From NCBI GenBank assembly GCA_025766275.1, contig JAFKAC010000143.1, positions 53,803 through 117,802 of the forward strand: a stretch of 64,000 bases of DNA, in the 5' to 3' direction. How positions within the stretch are numbered: position 1 is the stretch's first letter; each line of letters starts with the position of its first letter. This document shows, one piece after another, positions 1-12,200 of this stretch. Position numbers and translations under genes: made by a program. The notes under the pieces are model-generated. The model worked only from the letters and a program-made list of their open reading frames with translations. It was not told the DNA's origin and searched no databases. The stretch is from Lactarius indigo. Taxonomy: Eukaryota > Basidiomycota > Agaricomycetes > Russulales > Russulaceae.

Positions 1-130
1 CTGTTGGCTCGATGTTTTGCAGATGCGAAGAAACGTTGTTTTTTTGCAGCAGCTCACCAAATGTCTCAAGCGTGTACATCTTCCCAAGAAAAGTGAAATG
101 GTGTAGTGGCCAAGAACCTGAGTTTGCCTA

Positions 131-446
131 TTCCCCCTCTTCAGAGCTGCCGAACAATTCAATATCCTTTCCATGTTAATGGGGCGTGTTCATACTGCTT
201 TCATAGAGACTATACTATCAAGCTCTATGTATTAATCTAGCTGTGCGAGACAAATCTGTTGTTTTTTGTCTACAGTGACTGAGGATCTAGATTTGTGAAT
301 GCAGAGTGCTCCCTCCTCTGAGCTGCCGAACAATCAAAATCCTCATGATGTTAATGGGGCGTGCTCATACTGCGTCCTCAGAGTCCATACTATCGAGCTT
401 TATTTCTCAATCTAGCTGCACAAGATAAATGCTTTGTTTTTTTGTC
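131..446 (+). repeat. two-copy direct repeat, period 176 bp
   Basis: Copy 1 (about 131-270) and copy 2 (about 307-446) align through GAGCTGCCGAACAAT, TTAATGGGGCGTG and a T-rich end before TTTTGTC. They differ by scattered substitutions. Each carries one CTGCCGA word. I see no coding frame in 1-700 that I can support. A minus-strand open frame at 468-722 has no recognisable features. Confidence 0.7.
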
Positions 447-706
447 AAGACAGACCCATCTTAGCGGTTATCTATCTTGGCACTGTTGATATCGTAAATA
501 GGGTCTGGTTGTAACATTGGCAAAACCAGGCCATCTAAGGACCCTAGATCGTGCTTCGGCAGCTACCGACTGATGCGCCCAGATGACAGACTCCAAAATG
601 ATGGCTTGCTGCACTTTCAGGTGCCTTAATAACTGCCTTTTGCAGGACCCATTCGTGGATGTATAACAGGCCGTTGTCCCGCAATCCTTTTCCCTTACAG
701 CAAACG

Positions 707-1737
707 ATGAAGAGAACAGCATACTATCAAAGGTGAGTAATATTATGGCACTGTTTCCCTGCTCTTAAATACGAGTGGCCAGATATCTTATTTGCTGAAT
801 TCCTAGGAACAAAAAACCCCTCCAGACTTACCAGCGGGAATATGCTCGGCGGAAGCGAGCACCTGGGCACCGAAAGGTCAGCAAAGCAGAGCGTGCACTA
901 TTGGAGGAAAGGTGTGCACAGAGGTGCATGCTAATGGCAGCGGAGGACCTGCCGAAGTGCTCAAAGGCTGCTCTTTCCCGGTGCGTCTGCTACCCCCTCC
1001 AGTCACTTGGTTCTCACATGGATATCAAGGGGCTACGAATGTTCTCTCATCTTACAATCCAAATCGGCAGATTCCCGAAGAACCCCAGACATGATAGAGG
1101 AGGAAGAAAGGGCCCGCAACTGCTTCGATGAGTTGAAATTCATACTTCAAACATTCTGCCTTTTCCCGTGGATAGAGCCATTCCAGAAGCATGTTGAAGA
1201 CTTTATTCAAGAGCGGCTTTCGGAAGCAGCAAGTATTATAGCGGTACCAGGAATAGAAGAAGAAGACTCAATCCGCCTTCATGGATTACGACGCTTGGTA
1301 GCTGGCGCCATTCAAGAAGTGGAGCTGGTACAGCAACCTTGGTATGCCGCTACATGTGCTAGGGAGGACGGCGCTATTATATGGGATGGTCGAGGGTACG
1401 TGATTAAAAACTTATCTGCTGTGTCCTTGCCTCGCACACCTTCTCAGAGTTAATTCGAGGAAGTTTCGGCAGCGTTATGGCTGGTGATACCAATTTCCCA
1501 GCACTTGTTCAAGCTACATGTGTATTTAGCTACATATGGTCTATCGTCCCATATCCATATAAAGTAAATAAAAAATGCGTTACATTCATGAAGTGGCCAT
1601 TGGCTATCGGTGAGGACATCAGGTGCATTGGAAGGAAAATGTCCAGAGAATGTCTCCAACAGACATTGGACTCGTTGAACATCCCAGAGTGGTTTGGGAG
1701 GCTGCCGATGCCGGTCCCTCAAATCCACCAACAGTAG
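707..1737 (+). CDS. hypothetical KDZ-A accessory protein, multi-exon
   Basis: I do not recognise this protein. ATG at 707 opens a 26-nt exon followed by a good donor (AG|GTGAGTAA at 733) and acceptor (CCTAG, ending 806). Splicing gives a continuous, very basic N-terminus rich in K/R (807-980). A second intron lies somewhere between about 981 and 1080; its exact junctions are unresolved. The next exon is acidic (EEEE run, then FDELKF and an IQERL segment) and runs to 1395. A third intron, 1396-1472 (GTACGT...TCGGCAG), joins in phase to an exon ending at 1737. The product would be about 240 aa, with no signal peptide or membrane segment obvious. Its position 5' to the transposase and its CTGCCGA words suggest element cargo. 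Confidence 0.5.
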
Positions 1738-1804
1738 AGTGGGCGGCTATAGGTCCAGATCTATCCGATCTGCAAATACAATGCCTGGCCTGCCAAAGCT
1801 GTAA

Positions 1805-1858
1805 ATGAAATATCTAGACTGCCGAAGCTGCCGAAGCTACCGAAGCCACTGAAGCTGC
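1805..1858 (+). repeat. short tandem array of a CTGCCGA-containing 9-mer
   Basis: About five imperfect copies of AAGCTGCCG occur just upstream of the transposase start (1960). They may be part of its promoter or a clustered protein-binding site. I saw no separate TATA box close to the ATG. Confidence 0.7.
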
Positions 1859-1959
1859 CAGAACAATACTCGGACCGCCAACGTTTCCGGTAGGCTGATA
1901 AGAGGCACTCCTCCAAGCATATACGCCACAACGCAAAACCCCACCTATCTAGGCTCCCC

Positions 1960-4900
1960 ATGGCACCCAAAGGTATAAAGGCATCCAAAGTCTTCCAGAG
2001 AAAGTCTAAGGCCAAGATAATCGACTGGGTGACTCGGGAGGGCTCTCGAGGAACTAGAAGCGTCCCAGTTGAAGTGATCACCTCAACAGATTTGCCGGTA
2101 CCGAGGAGAGGTGCTGGTGGAAGAGAGATAGACAATCATGAGGCAACTTTGCATGAAACTGATCCTCCAGCTATGGATATCGACGACACATTCTGGATAG
2201 AGGAGCCAGAACAGAAAAGAGTGAGTTCACTCACACGTCTGTCCTTGACAGTAATTGACATGTCTCAGTCCCAACGTACCTATATGGAGGAGTTTATTCC
2301 TAGGATTGGCCCTTACCTGCGCTGCCTCCTCGATTCTGAGGGCGTCCCTGCTATGACAACGTGTCAGAGCTGCATGTCTGCTCCATTTGAGTGGAGGTGC
2401 ACTGAATGCTTTCCTACTCTGGTGCTCTGCAAGGAGTGTTGCCGAAAGTCCCACCAGCGGCTCCCTTTCCACAGGGTCCAGAGATGGACAGGAAAATACT
2501 TTATTTCATCTTGGATGCGGGAGGTTGGGGTAAGCTTGCGTCTTGGACACTCTGGAGATTTATGCCCCAATCAATTGAATCAAAGCGTGCGTTGCGAATC
2601 CTTTTATATTTTAAATCACATCCCAATCGATACAGTCACAGATGGACTGCGACGATGAAGACCGCCAGGTCGGCAGCCAAAATGAATATGACACAGCTGC
2701 CGACTTTGGCTTCGGCACAGCTGCCGACCTTGGTTTCAACAACTCAAAACCTGGTCGTCGTGACAAAGACGGAAACCCAATCATTACTGTTATTGATAGG
2801 TCTGGTGTTCATGATATTGGTGTCAGCTGGTGCTGCTGCCCTGAAGCTCCCGAGCACGACATGCAGTTGATGACGGCAGGGCTCTTTCCAGCTACATTTC
2901 GCAACCCAAGGACAGCATTTACCTTCCGGGTGCTAGAAGACTTCCATTTGGATAATCTTGAATGCAAGACAACTCCGAGCCAGTTTTTCAGTCGCCTAAG
3001 GAGACTCACAAATGATGAGTTTCCGAATACAGTGCCGGTAGGAGGATTTACAAGCCTATCTGCCGACGGTAAACTAAGTGGAATACTTAGGACCGATATC
3101 GGGAGCTTCTGAGGGCCTGCCGACAGTGGAGAGTGCTCATTTCCCGAAAGCGATTTGGTTTTGGGTATGGAGGGGATGAAGAACAGAAGTCAGGATCGAT
3201 GGCTATATTTTGTGCTTTGTGTGCACAACCCGGGATCAACCTCCCTGAAGATTGGAGAGAGTATGAAAATAGGTGCGTTAATAGACATCAGTACCTGGCA
3301 GCTGCCGACATATATCACTTTAGCGACGTCCTTTTTATGCGAGGTTTCATGATGGATGGCAACTTCCAGGCAGAGCACATGAAGATGAGAAATCCAGAGA
3401 ATGATATTCCACTTTCCGAAGGCACAGGGTTCATGGTCAGCCGAGAACCATACGAATCGCATCTGAAATCGGCAGTTGAGAGGCGGCAGGTCGGTACTAC
3501 ATCTTGTATTTCGGCAGAGGAAAGCTCACACTCAAGCAGAGGTCGACATGCCATGATCACCGTGCAGTAAATAATGTAAACAAGCATAGCTCACACCTTG
3601 AATCAACTGGAATCGGCGCCACAGCCTGTATTCATGGGGCCTTTGTCCCTGATTCTGTTGTTGACTTTCAAAAGGGAGAAGCGTGAGTTTTCATATTTAT
3701 CAATATATGCTAGGTGAAAACCAACCTCCAAAAGCCAGAAGAACATGGACTACTCCATTTTCAAGGCCCTTAACTTTAATATGGAGGGAATAGAGGCCGC
3801 CCTCATCTGCTACGATGTTATGTGTCAATGGAGTGTTCATATGGCGGAGAGGGTTGTCGGCAGCAACTATCTTGAACTTCCCGATAACCTGGAGCTTAGG
3901 TTGGGCATCGGCCTTTTTCACATACACGGACACCAAGATACCTGCTTAGCTAGGTACTCACCCAGCTTTATCAAAGGTGGACGACAAATCGATGGCGAGA
4001 CCATTGAAACACTTTGGGCTCCGCTCAATGAGATCACTAGAAGCACAAGGGGGATGTCAACATCACACCGTAGGGAGGTCATAGACGACCACATGAACGA
4101 CTCCAATTGGAAAAAACTTATCGACCTAGGCAAGTTCTTTCCTATGGATGCCACACCGGTGCTCACTCTGGTTGTGTAGTCAATGCCGTGTCTAGACGCT
4201 ACCGAAAGGCACTTTCGGCAGCTATGCTGAGCACGGCAGCATTTGAGTCCATAAGTGCATCGGCAAGTCCAGAACGTATTAAGGCTTGGGGTGCCGAAGA
4301 GGAGCACGCACAAAGGGAGCGAGGTCGTGATGTAAAAGTGATGGACATCTATGACATCAAGATGAAACGATGTGGGTCTGGTTGCTCCGTGATTGTTTTT
4401 GCCTAACATGAGGATTCAGTCCCATCGCGTGCAGAAATACTTCTTGATTTGACAGAGAAGGAGATAGAGGGCTCTGGCCATAAGGGGCATGCTACGTGGC
4501 TCAGTAGCGGGTTGAAGATTCAGGAGACGCAGTATGATTTTCGGCAGCTTTCTGAGGGAGACTTCTGATCATGGTTTCACAAAAAATGTAGGTTATCCCT
4601 TCAAGCACTGGAAAGGAAGATTGGGTCCCATCCAACACCAGATCAACAAAGGGATATTGCCTTGAAGCATGCTCGGCTTCAAGAAAGAGTTGACACGTTC
4701 CAAAAGCAGGCGGCTAACATTCTCCGGGCTTCCCCTGACAGTGGAGGTGACTCCTGGGATAACACCCCTTTAAGAGAAAGATATATCGGCATCGAATTTG
4801 ATGGCATTGGTGAAGGAGAAGACGATGACGAGTGTGCATCATCTGCCGAAGAACATGATCAATTGCAAGTATCAGGAAATAACTCCACTGACGGCAGTAT

Positions 4901-5729
4901 TGATGCAGAGTATATCCCATTGCATCTCCCCTCACATCTCGGATATGACTGGTGTGACAAAAATGGTGCCGAAGACCTGGCGAAGGCGGAACTTCACCTA
5001 AGGGAGGGCCAACTCAATGACTCTCTGCATCATATTCGCATTGCCCTGGGACACAAATCCTATCTGTTCAGACATGACGTTCGTCCAGCACGTACACAGA
5101 GACTCAAAACGCGTGCTTGGACAGAGGTGCATGCTGCCGAGTCAACTGTTCAACATCATGCTCGGGTGTATACTTGTGCACGGCAAGCAATAGTAGACCT
5201 TGGCGCCGGCAGCTCTCTCCTTGACAGGTACAAAGTCTTGAGGCGCCAGGACTTGAGTGTCAAGACAAGCGTAATTGCACCCCATGTACGTGGACAACGG
5301 AACAAATCATTGCCTTGGTTTTGGACAATGGATGTTCGGAGAGATGCCGACGTTGGGGAATGGATGGAAGATTGTACGGGCTACTCTGTTCATACATGCT
5401 TAAGAAATCTAACACTCCACACAGTCTACCGGGTCCATTGGCTTCGAGCAAAAGCTCAAAAAATGCGGTGGATTGAAGAGCTTCAGTGTCTCCAAGTCGA
5501 GATGGACTCTGCCATTAGGTTCTTCAGGCATCAAGAGAAATTTTGGCAAGCAAAGAAGGAGCTCATTGAGCCCCAGTCACAGCCGGGGCATGCTGTGTGG
5601 GCAGCAAGACAAAGCGCTATGTGGAGTTCAATGGCTGTCCAGGCGGGGTCCAAGTTTACTGCTTTGCTTAAGAGTGACCCACCTCCTGAGTTTGCCAAGG
5701 TCCTACTACAGCCAAAAACGAGTAGATAA
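1960..5729 (+). CDS. KDZ transposase A with CxC2-like cysteine cluster
   Basis: This is a cut-and-paste type transposase of the KDZ class. The conceptual product is about 1085 aa from 11 exons: 1960-2220, 2269-2586, 2636-3037, 3091-3272, 3324-3489, 3540-3682, 3735-4129, 4180-4371, 4420-4531, 4592-5373 and 5425-5729. All phases agree and there is no stop or frameshift. Introns are 48-60 nt; the seventh has a GC donor (GCAAGT). Residues about 119-155 form a Cys/His cluster (CQSC, CTEC, CKECC, then two His) like the CxC2 domain fused to fungal KDZ proteins. The RNase H-like core shows MDGNF (Asp about 399), YDVMCQ (Asp about 518), a HIHGHQDxC segment and GETIETLW (Glu about 579 or 582) as probable acidic catalytic residues. 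The C-terminus is helical and basic (RVHWLRAKAQ). CTGCCGA words interrupt coding exons. The gene is probably functional by sequence alone. Confidence 0.88.
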
Positions 5730-6214
5730 AATTATTCAAATACATACAGTAATCTCAACTAGTCGTCGGTAGTCATTGGGGGCTAAAATATCGGCAGCAT
5801 CCAATGGCAAGTTGGGCTTGTTTCTATCTACTAAGGGAAGCCATGTGGACAGTGGAATCGCTGCCGATGACGTTGTATTGGCCAATAGCTGGCAGGGAAC
5901 TGGCAAACAACATCCTCACATGGGCCCACAGAACCCATCGTGTTGACCCAAAGTTGTTGGGAGAGCTGCCGAGTGTAGGCCGATGGGTTAAGCTGCCGAG
6001 CCAACACCTCATATGGGCCTATAGTCTCTGTCTATGGCCACCCATTGGCCTATAGAACCCATTGCGCTGGTCTAAAGTTGTCGGGAGAGCTGCCGAGCAT
6101 GGTCCCAGGATCACGTGTATGATTTGGTGGCGTAACCCTACCTTAGATTATTAGGACTCATAGGCAGCTTCCAAAGGCAATATCACACTCCATTCACGTC
6201 ACACACTACATACT
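5730..6214 (+). other. spacer with direct repeat and paired words
   Basis: I see no gene here. A direct repeat of about 50 bp (around 5925-5974 and 6049-6098, period 125) ends in GGGAGAGCTGCCGAG. Copies of TGGGCC/GGCCCA sit beside the CTGCCGA words, the same pairing as in the large arrays at 9.9-12.2 kb and 61-63 kb. Confidence 0.6.
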
Positions 6215-6905
6215 ATGTCAGCTGAAACAGGCACCTCTATATTAGATGCTGTGCTCACCTGCATCGGCGAGAGAATATCCTCTATCTTGCTCAACTCTGC
6301 CGATAAAGATGAAAAGTATATCGCCAGCTTACACAATGAAGTGGCAAGCATTAATTTTCCATCCAAAACAAGTGGAACACATTCTGATTAGAATTTGGAT
6401 TTAGCTTGCTGCCGTATGGGTCACTGGCCTTTTATCGTCTAGCGGCAGCCCCCCTCATGTGCCAGAGGCAGTCAGGATTGCCTTTCACCATTTTTCGGAC
6501 ATCAGGAACCCGGCATCCTATGCAGCACATGATGCAGACCAGAGGCTGAAATGCAAGATTGAGGCATTAGCCATTCCACGATTTAAACTTACGGAGTGGT
6601 GGAAAATTGGAGAAGGGGTGACGATGAAAGAACCATTTGATGTCCGCGATGAGTTAGTAGCAGAGTTGTTGCGTGCTCTAGAGATGGTATGCACCCTGCT
6701 TCATTTACAAGTCCTCAAAGTAACTGGAACTGCAGCAGGAAGCTGGCTCAAGTCTTCGCACTAGGGTAACAGAAAGGTTCAAACAAGCTCGGCAGCTGTC
6801 CAAGAATATCGAGAGCTGCCGCGATTCCATTTATCGCATGTTCGATGATACTTATCGCAGTTTTGAGGCAGAGGCTAACCGTTTGGAGAATGAAAACTCT
6901 GGTTG
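6215..6905 (+). CDS. small KDZ-A accessory protein, coiled-coil-like
   Basis: I do not recognise this family. ATG at 6215 opens a frame (starting MSAETGTS) that runs to 6391. After an intron near 6390-6455, a frame open from about 6459 encodes a charged, helical segment (IAFHHFSD, LTEWWKIGE, DELVAELLRALE). One or two further introns lead to a last exon from about 6767, with RQLSKNIESC and a charged heptad-like tail, ending at TGA 6903-6905. The last junctions are not settled. It converges on the minus-strand gene at 6941-7453. Both lie just 3' of the transposase, so they look like co-mobilised cargo. Confidence 0.5.
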
Positions 6906-6940
6906 ACGATTACTGTAGTTCTACACATCACAGAATACGA

Positions 6941-7453
6941 TTACAGCTGCCGATCCTCCCCAATGAAGGCGTCTGCCATAACCATCTCATTGTCCAAATC
7001 ACGCAGAAGTTCCTCCAATAGTTCGATCTTCTCTGATTGCTTATCTTTCAGGAGGTTAGCTCGATCTCTGGCAATTGAAAGCCATCGTGGAGAGACACCC
7101 TTTGGAGGATCCTGGATTGTTTTAGCTGATGTCAATCAGATGACACTTGAGTTACCTTGTCAATGAGCTTTCCAATCACAGGTTGTAAGAGTGTCACACT
7201 TTTCGGGACCTCGCTGAAACCTTCGGCATCTGCTGTTGGGCCGGAGGGTCCCACCATTCCTTGCTGGTGTTGACCCACATCAGACTCCATTCCATTGAGG
7301 AGTTTGACCCCATTCCAGAATGCAGATCGCATCTATAGGCATCGGCTCAGCGTTCTAGTAAAGCATTAGTTTTGATACACACACCGCCTCCTTGAAGCTG
7401 TTCTCCTCTGACTCATAGACACCTTGTTTCATCTCTGAGGACTTCCCCTGCAT
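6941..7453 (-). CDS. small KDZ-A accessory protein with C-terminal coiled coil, 138 aa
   Basis: There are three exons on the minus strand: 7453-7385, 7332-7156 and 7111-6941. The introns are 52 nt (GTGTGT...TATAG) and 44 nt (GTAACT...TCCAG), both phase 0. The product is 138 aa. The N-terminal two thirds are polar, while residues about 93-125 (RDRANLLKDK, then EKIELLEELLRDL) form a strong heptad-like helix. The function is unknown. A similar layout (basic stretch, then an acidic helix ending in ELDN) appears in the truncated minus-strand frame at 63569-63769, which may be a relative in a second A-type element. One CTGCCGA-type word lies at the 3' end. Confidence 0.6.
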
Positions 7454-8116
7454 GGTTGATAGATTGTTGATCGGATATCAGTAGATGTCCCTCACAGTAT
7501 GACGTCATAAGCGCTTATGTACACATGCGGATCTATGAATCTGAAACAAGTTACATGGGGTGGCAACAATCTATATCCCCTTCTGATTAGTTGGAATGGG
7601 CCAAAAGCGAGAGAACTGCTGGGTTAGACATGAGAGCTGCCGGGTTAGACATGAGAGCTGCCGGGATAGACACATGAGCTGCCGAGCTGGATACAAGAGC
7701 TGCCGGGCTAGACACTGGCATAGGCCAGCCATATGTTTGTGTTTTGACTGCCGGCTGAACAAATTAAGCCCACGCAAGCAGCACGCATAACACCCAATAA
7801 TCTTCCCTGAAACATCTTCTGAAACGTGCCTGTGTGGGTCAATGGAATCTATGTGTGAGCTCCCAACAAACTTGCGGCAGCCCCAACAATATGCCGGCAA
7901 GTGAAGCGCTTGCCTGGCCCATATAGTACACCCACACACACTGCCGATGAAACTAGATTCCCCTAATAGGATGTTTCACAATATATCTATCTGCATAGTT
8001 GATAATTATGGATGGACATACCCAGGCCACGCTCCTACTGTTTCCTCCTATATATACTCCCGACACCTCTTGCCTTCGATCCATAAGACCATTGACACCA
8101 CCCTTCCTCTGTGACC
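7454..8116 (+). promoter_or_regulatory. intergenic region with CTGCCGG/A tandem array and TATA box
   Basis: About five imperfect copies of a 20-21-bp unit, GAGCTGCCGGGTTAGACAT, lie at roughly 7627-7712. A TATATATA at 8049-8056 is 61 bp upstream of the ATG at 8117 and is the likely core promoter of the downstream gene. I see no gene in this stretch. Confidence 0.6.
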
Positions 8117-9781
8117 ATGTCAACTTCCAATCTCAGTCTAACCCAGGACGAACAAACTCTTCACCACTATGCAGCTATGCTCGAGAAGGAACTAGAAGCC
8201 TATCATGCATGCATACCTAGAGATGAAAAGGTGTGGAGGAAGAAATTCAGAACGCACTTGGTATTCTAGTCTTCCTACAATCCACTTCTATAAGCTGAGC
8301 TGAGGTCTATACAGAAGACTTCAGTGGACTATTATTTCGGTGCCAATAGAAGAGGCTCTGTACCTCCCCGCATTCACCCACTGTTGTTAAGCCTCATGGA
8401 AGTGATCAGAGAGGGTGGAACCTCTGTGAAAATAAGTTCAGTCTCAGTGAAGGATCCAAGGATTTTGATGAGCAACTATTATACTTCACCAACGGATCTC
8501 CCACCACTGAATATACATTTACCAGGCCAAAATGGTGTGGATCCTCTCTCTGACATTCATGTCTGTCGACTGACATCGGCAGCTTCTTGTCAAGAATGCA
8601 TGGACAGTTTGGCATCAGTAGGTGGCATGATGATAAATATGCCATCGGCAGCTTCCAGTCCAGCTCCTATAGCACCTGGGCATCAAGAAAATCCAGCAGG
8701 TGGAAACATAATGACTACCTCAGTGGCAGCTTCTGGTCTAGAACCTATGGCATCTGAACCTCAAGAGCCCTCGGCAGAGATAGGCAATCCAAGAGCCCCT
8801 ATTCCCAGGAGGAAGAAGGATTTGTATGCGTCTGGTAGTGGTGTTCGCAGTGAGTCCTGAATTTTGTCATGCAGATGTGTTGAGGAATAAAATTGCCAAA
8901 GAAATTGTTACCAGATCGGCAGCAAAAAGGAGTGCTGCCGATGACACTGGTGAAGCAGCTATCAGCACTACATACAAGACTAGGAGGCGTGCAGGAGTTA
9001 ATAATCCGAGTGCAGCTAGGCCAAATATCAAGGGTAAGGGAGAACGGGATAAGAGGACAAGCTCAAGAAAGGGCAAGCCTCTACACCCAGAAGAGGACCC
9101 TGACAACTGGGAGGATGAAGCTCAACCTCTCAATAAACCAATGGGGGGAACCAATGAGGAGGCGTCGCCAGGTGCATTAGGTCTAGCTTCCATTGGTTCT
9201 ATGCTCATCACATTTACCGGCAGCTAAAGAAATTGTTACCAGATCGGCAGCAAAAAGGAGTGTTGCCGATGGTATTGGTGAAGCAGCTATCAGCACTACA
9301 TACAAGACTAGGAGGCATGCAGGAAATAATAATCCAAATGCAGCTAGGCCAAATATCAAAGGTAAGCGGAAACAGGATATGAAGACAAGCTCAAGGAAGG
9401 GCAAGCCTCTACACCCAGAAGAGGACCTTGACAACAACCGGGAGGTCGAAGCTCAACCTCTCAATAAACCAATGGAGGGAACCAATGAGGAGGCATCGCC
9501 AGGTGCATTGGGTCTAGTTTCCATTGGTTCTATGCTCACCACATCGATCGGCAGCTGAAGGCGAAGATAACAATAATATAGTTAAACAGCTCGAATGGGA
9601 GGTCCAGAGTCTAAAGGTCAGATGTGACTGGCAAGAGAAAACAATTAAGGATCTGAAATCCAGATGCGATAGCCATGAGAAGGTCCTTGAGTCACTTCGG
9701 CAGCAAATTGTGGGTCTCCATGAGAGAGGGAAGAGCCTGAATACTACATATTTTGGGGAGAACTATGATCTCATGCCATAG
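8117..9781 (+). CDS. KDZ-A accessory protein: basic repeat plus coiled coil
   Basis: I do not recognise this family. ATG 8117 has a favourable context (GACCATG). Exon 1 is 8117-8260 and intron 1 is 8261-8314 (54 nt, phase 0). Exon 2, from 8315, is rich in S/P/A and ends near 8834; intron 2 is about 8835-8874. Then come two nearly identical exons carrying a basic, NLS-like module (TRSAAKRS, TYKTRRRAG, SSRKGKPLHPEED). Each is followed by a short intron ending in cGGCAG at 9222 and 9555. The last exon, 9556-9781, is a coiled coil (WEVQSLKVRC, IKDLKSRCDS). Without the repeat this would be an acidic/basic nuclear-type protein with a dimerisation tail. DNA binding is a guess. Confidence 0.6.
8898..9555 (+). 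repeat. tandem duplication of one exon plus its intron, period 328 bp
   Basis: The segment starting at GAAATTGTTACCAGATCGG (about 8900) is repeated at about 9228, and both copies contain the same exon and the same 3' intron. The break is phase-compatible, so the basic module is doubled without a frameshift. The copies differ at scattered sites and by a few codons (for example WEDEA versus NREVEA). Confidence 0.85.
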
Positions 9782-9889
9782 CTACACTCCTCATACCAAT
9801 ATAGGCTCATCAGCAGGATGAATGCATGGGTATTGCAGGTCAATACATGCTTGTCAGAAGAGTACAGATATGAACACTGTGAGCCAACT

Positions 9890-12200
9890 TCATTGGAAGA
9901 AGAAACTGCAGGCCAATACAAGCACATCGGCAGGACGCACACATCGGCAGAATGGGCCAGTACAAGCTCATCGGTAGGATACATACCTTGACACCATGGG
10001 CCAATACAAGCTATTCGGCAGAATACACACGCTTCTACCGTGGGTCAATACAAGCTCGTCGGCAGCATGTACACTTTGGCGCCATGGGCCAATATAAGCC
10101 ATTCAGGAGAATAGACACACAAATTCCATGGGGCAATACAAGCTCATCAGCAGAATATGTATATAAGTACAGCAGGCCAATACAAGCTCATTGACAGAAT
10201 ACACACATCGGTGGCATGGGCCAATACAAGCTGTTCGGCAGAATTCACCCATGGGAAGAATAGGCCAATACGAGCTTGTCAGTAGAATACATACATAGGC
10301 ACCATGGGCCACTACAAACCCATCGGCAGCATGTACACATTGGCAGCATGGGCCAATACAAGCTGTTCGGCAGAATTCACCTTTGGGAAGAATGGGCCAA
10401 TACAAGCACTTCAGCAGAATACATACATGAGTACAGCGGGCCAATACAAGTTCATCGACAGAATACACACATCAGCGCCATGGGCCAATACAAGCTATTC
10501 GGCAGAATTCACCCATGGGAAGAATGGGCCAATACAAACTCATCGGCAGCATGTACACATTGGCAGTGTGGGCCAATACAAGCTGTTCGGCAGAATTCAC
10601 CTATGAGCAGAATGAGCCAATACAAGCTCTTCGGCAGAATACATACATGGGTACAGCGGGCCAATACAAGCTCATCGACAGAATACACACATCGGCGCCA
10701 TGGGCTAATACAAGCTATTCGGCAGAATTCACCCATGGGAAGAATGGGCCAATACAAGTTCGTCGGCAGAATACATACATGAGCACCATGGGCTAATACA
10801 AACTCATCGGCAGCATGTACACATTGGCAGTGTGGGCCAATACAAGCTGTTCGGCAGAATTCACCTATGGGCAGAATGGGCCAATACAAGCTCGTCGGCA
10901 GAATACACACATGAGTACAGCGGGCCAATACAAGTTCATCGACAGAATACACACATCGGCGCCATGGGCCAATACAAGCTGTTCGGCAAAATTCACCAAT
11001 GGGCAGAATGGGCCAATACGAGCTTGTCAGCAGAATACATACATGAGCACCATGGGCCACTACAAACCCATCGGCAGCATGTACGCATCGGCAGCGTGGG
11101 CCAATACAAGCTATTCGGCAGAATTCACCCATAGGAAGAATGGGCCAATACAAGCACTTCGGCAGAATACATACATGAGCACCGTGGGCCAATACAAGCC
11201 CATCGGCAGCATGTATACATTGGCAGCGTGGGCCAATACAAGCTATTCGGCAGAATTCACCCATGGGAAGAATGGGCCAATATGAGCTTATCGGCAGAAT
11301 ACATACATGAGTACCGTGGGCCAATACAAACCCATCGGCAGCATGTACACATTGGCAGTGTGGGCCAATACAGGCTGTTTGGCAGAATTCACCAATAGGC
11401 AGAATGGGCCAATACGAGCTTATCAGCAGAATACATACCTGAGCACCATGGGCCACTACAAACCCATCGGCAGCATGTACGCATCGGCAGCGTGGGCCAA
11501 TACAAGCACTTCGGCAGAATTCACTCATGGGAAGAATGGGCCAATACAAGCACTTCGGCAGAATACATACATGAGCACCGCGGGCCAATACAAGCTATTC
11601 GGCAGAATTCACTCATGGGAAGAATGGGCCAATATGAGCTTGTCGGCAGAATACATACATGAGTACCGTGGGCCAATACAAACCCATCGGCAGCATGTAC
11701 ACATTGGCAGTGTGGGCCAATACAAGCTGTTCGGCAGAATTCACCAATGGGGAGAATGGGCCAATACAAGCTTGTCAGCAAAATACATACATGAGCACCA
11801 TGGGCCAATACAAACCCATCGGCAGCATGTGCACATTGGCAGCGTGGGCCAATACAAGCTGTTCGGCAGAATTCACCTATGGGCAAAATGGGCCAATACA
11901 AGCTCGTCGGCAGAATACATACATGAGCATCGTGGGCCAATACAAACTCATCGGTAGTATGTACACATCGGCAGTGTGGGCCAATACAAACTGTTCGGTA
12001 GAATTCACCCATGGGCAGAATGGGCCGATACAAGCTGTTCGGCAGAATTCGCTCATGCAAAGAATGGGCCAATGCAAGCTCGTCGGCAGCATGCGCACCT
12101 TGGCAGCATGGGCCGATTACAATCTCATCGGGACAAATGTCACAGGTGCATTGTGGGCCCATGCAAGTGATTCGTTCGGCAGCTATCCTACCAGCAGTAC
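9890..12200 (+). repeat. A-type minisatellite, about 44-bp units
   Basis: Roughly fifty tandem units carry the core TGGGCCAATACAAGCT followed by TCGGCAGAAT or TCGGCAGCATGTA. Three or four unit variants alternate in a higher-order pattern, and many contain GAATTC or CCATGGG. Every unit keeps one TCGGCAG and one GGGCCA. The array is open in several frames on both strands because its units lack stops. I read it as non-coding, subterminal element DNA. Confidence 0.9.

Noticed and set aside
468..722. Minus-strand 84-codon frame as a gene
   Set aside because: No motif, no introns or homologue in element B; it overlaps the start of the better supported plus-strand gene at 707.
3038..3130. Apparent frameshift between two open frames in transposase A
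   Set aside because: Explained by a 53-nt phase-0 intron at 3038-3090, also present in transposase B at 17684-17734.
4551..4591. Apparent TGA stop in transposase A near 4567
   Set aside because: It lies inside an intron (4532-4591, GTATGA...TAG) whose position matches an intron of transposase B, so the gene is not broken.
9890..12200. CRISPR-like regular repeats
   Set aside because: Units are contiguous and lack unique spacers, and the genome has spliced eukaryotic genes. It is a minisatellite.
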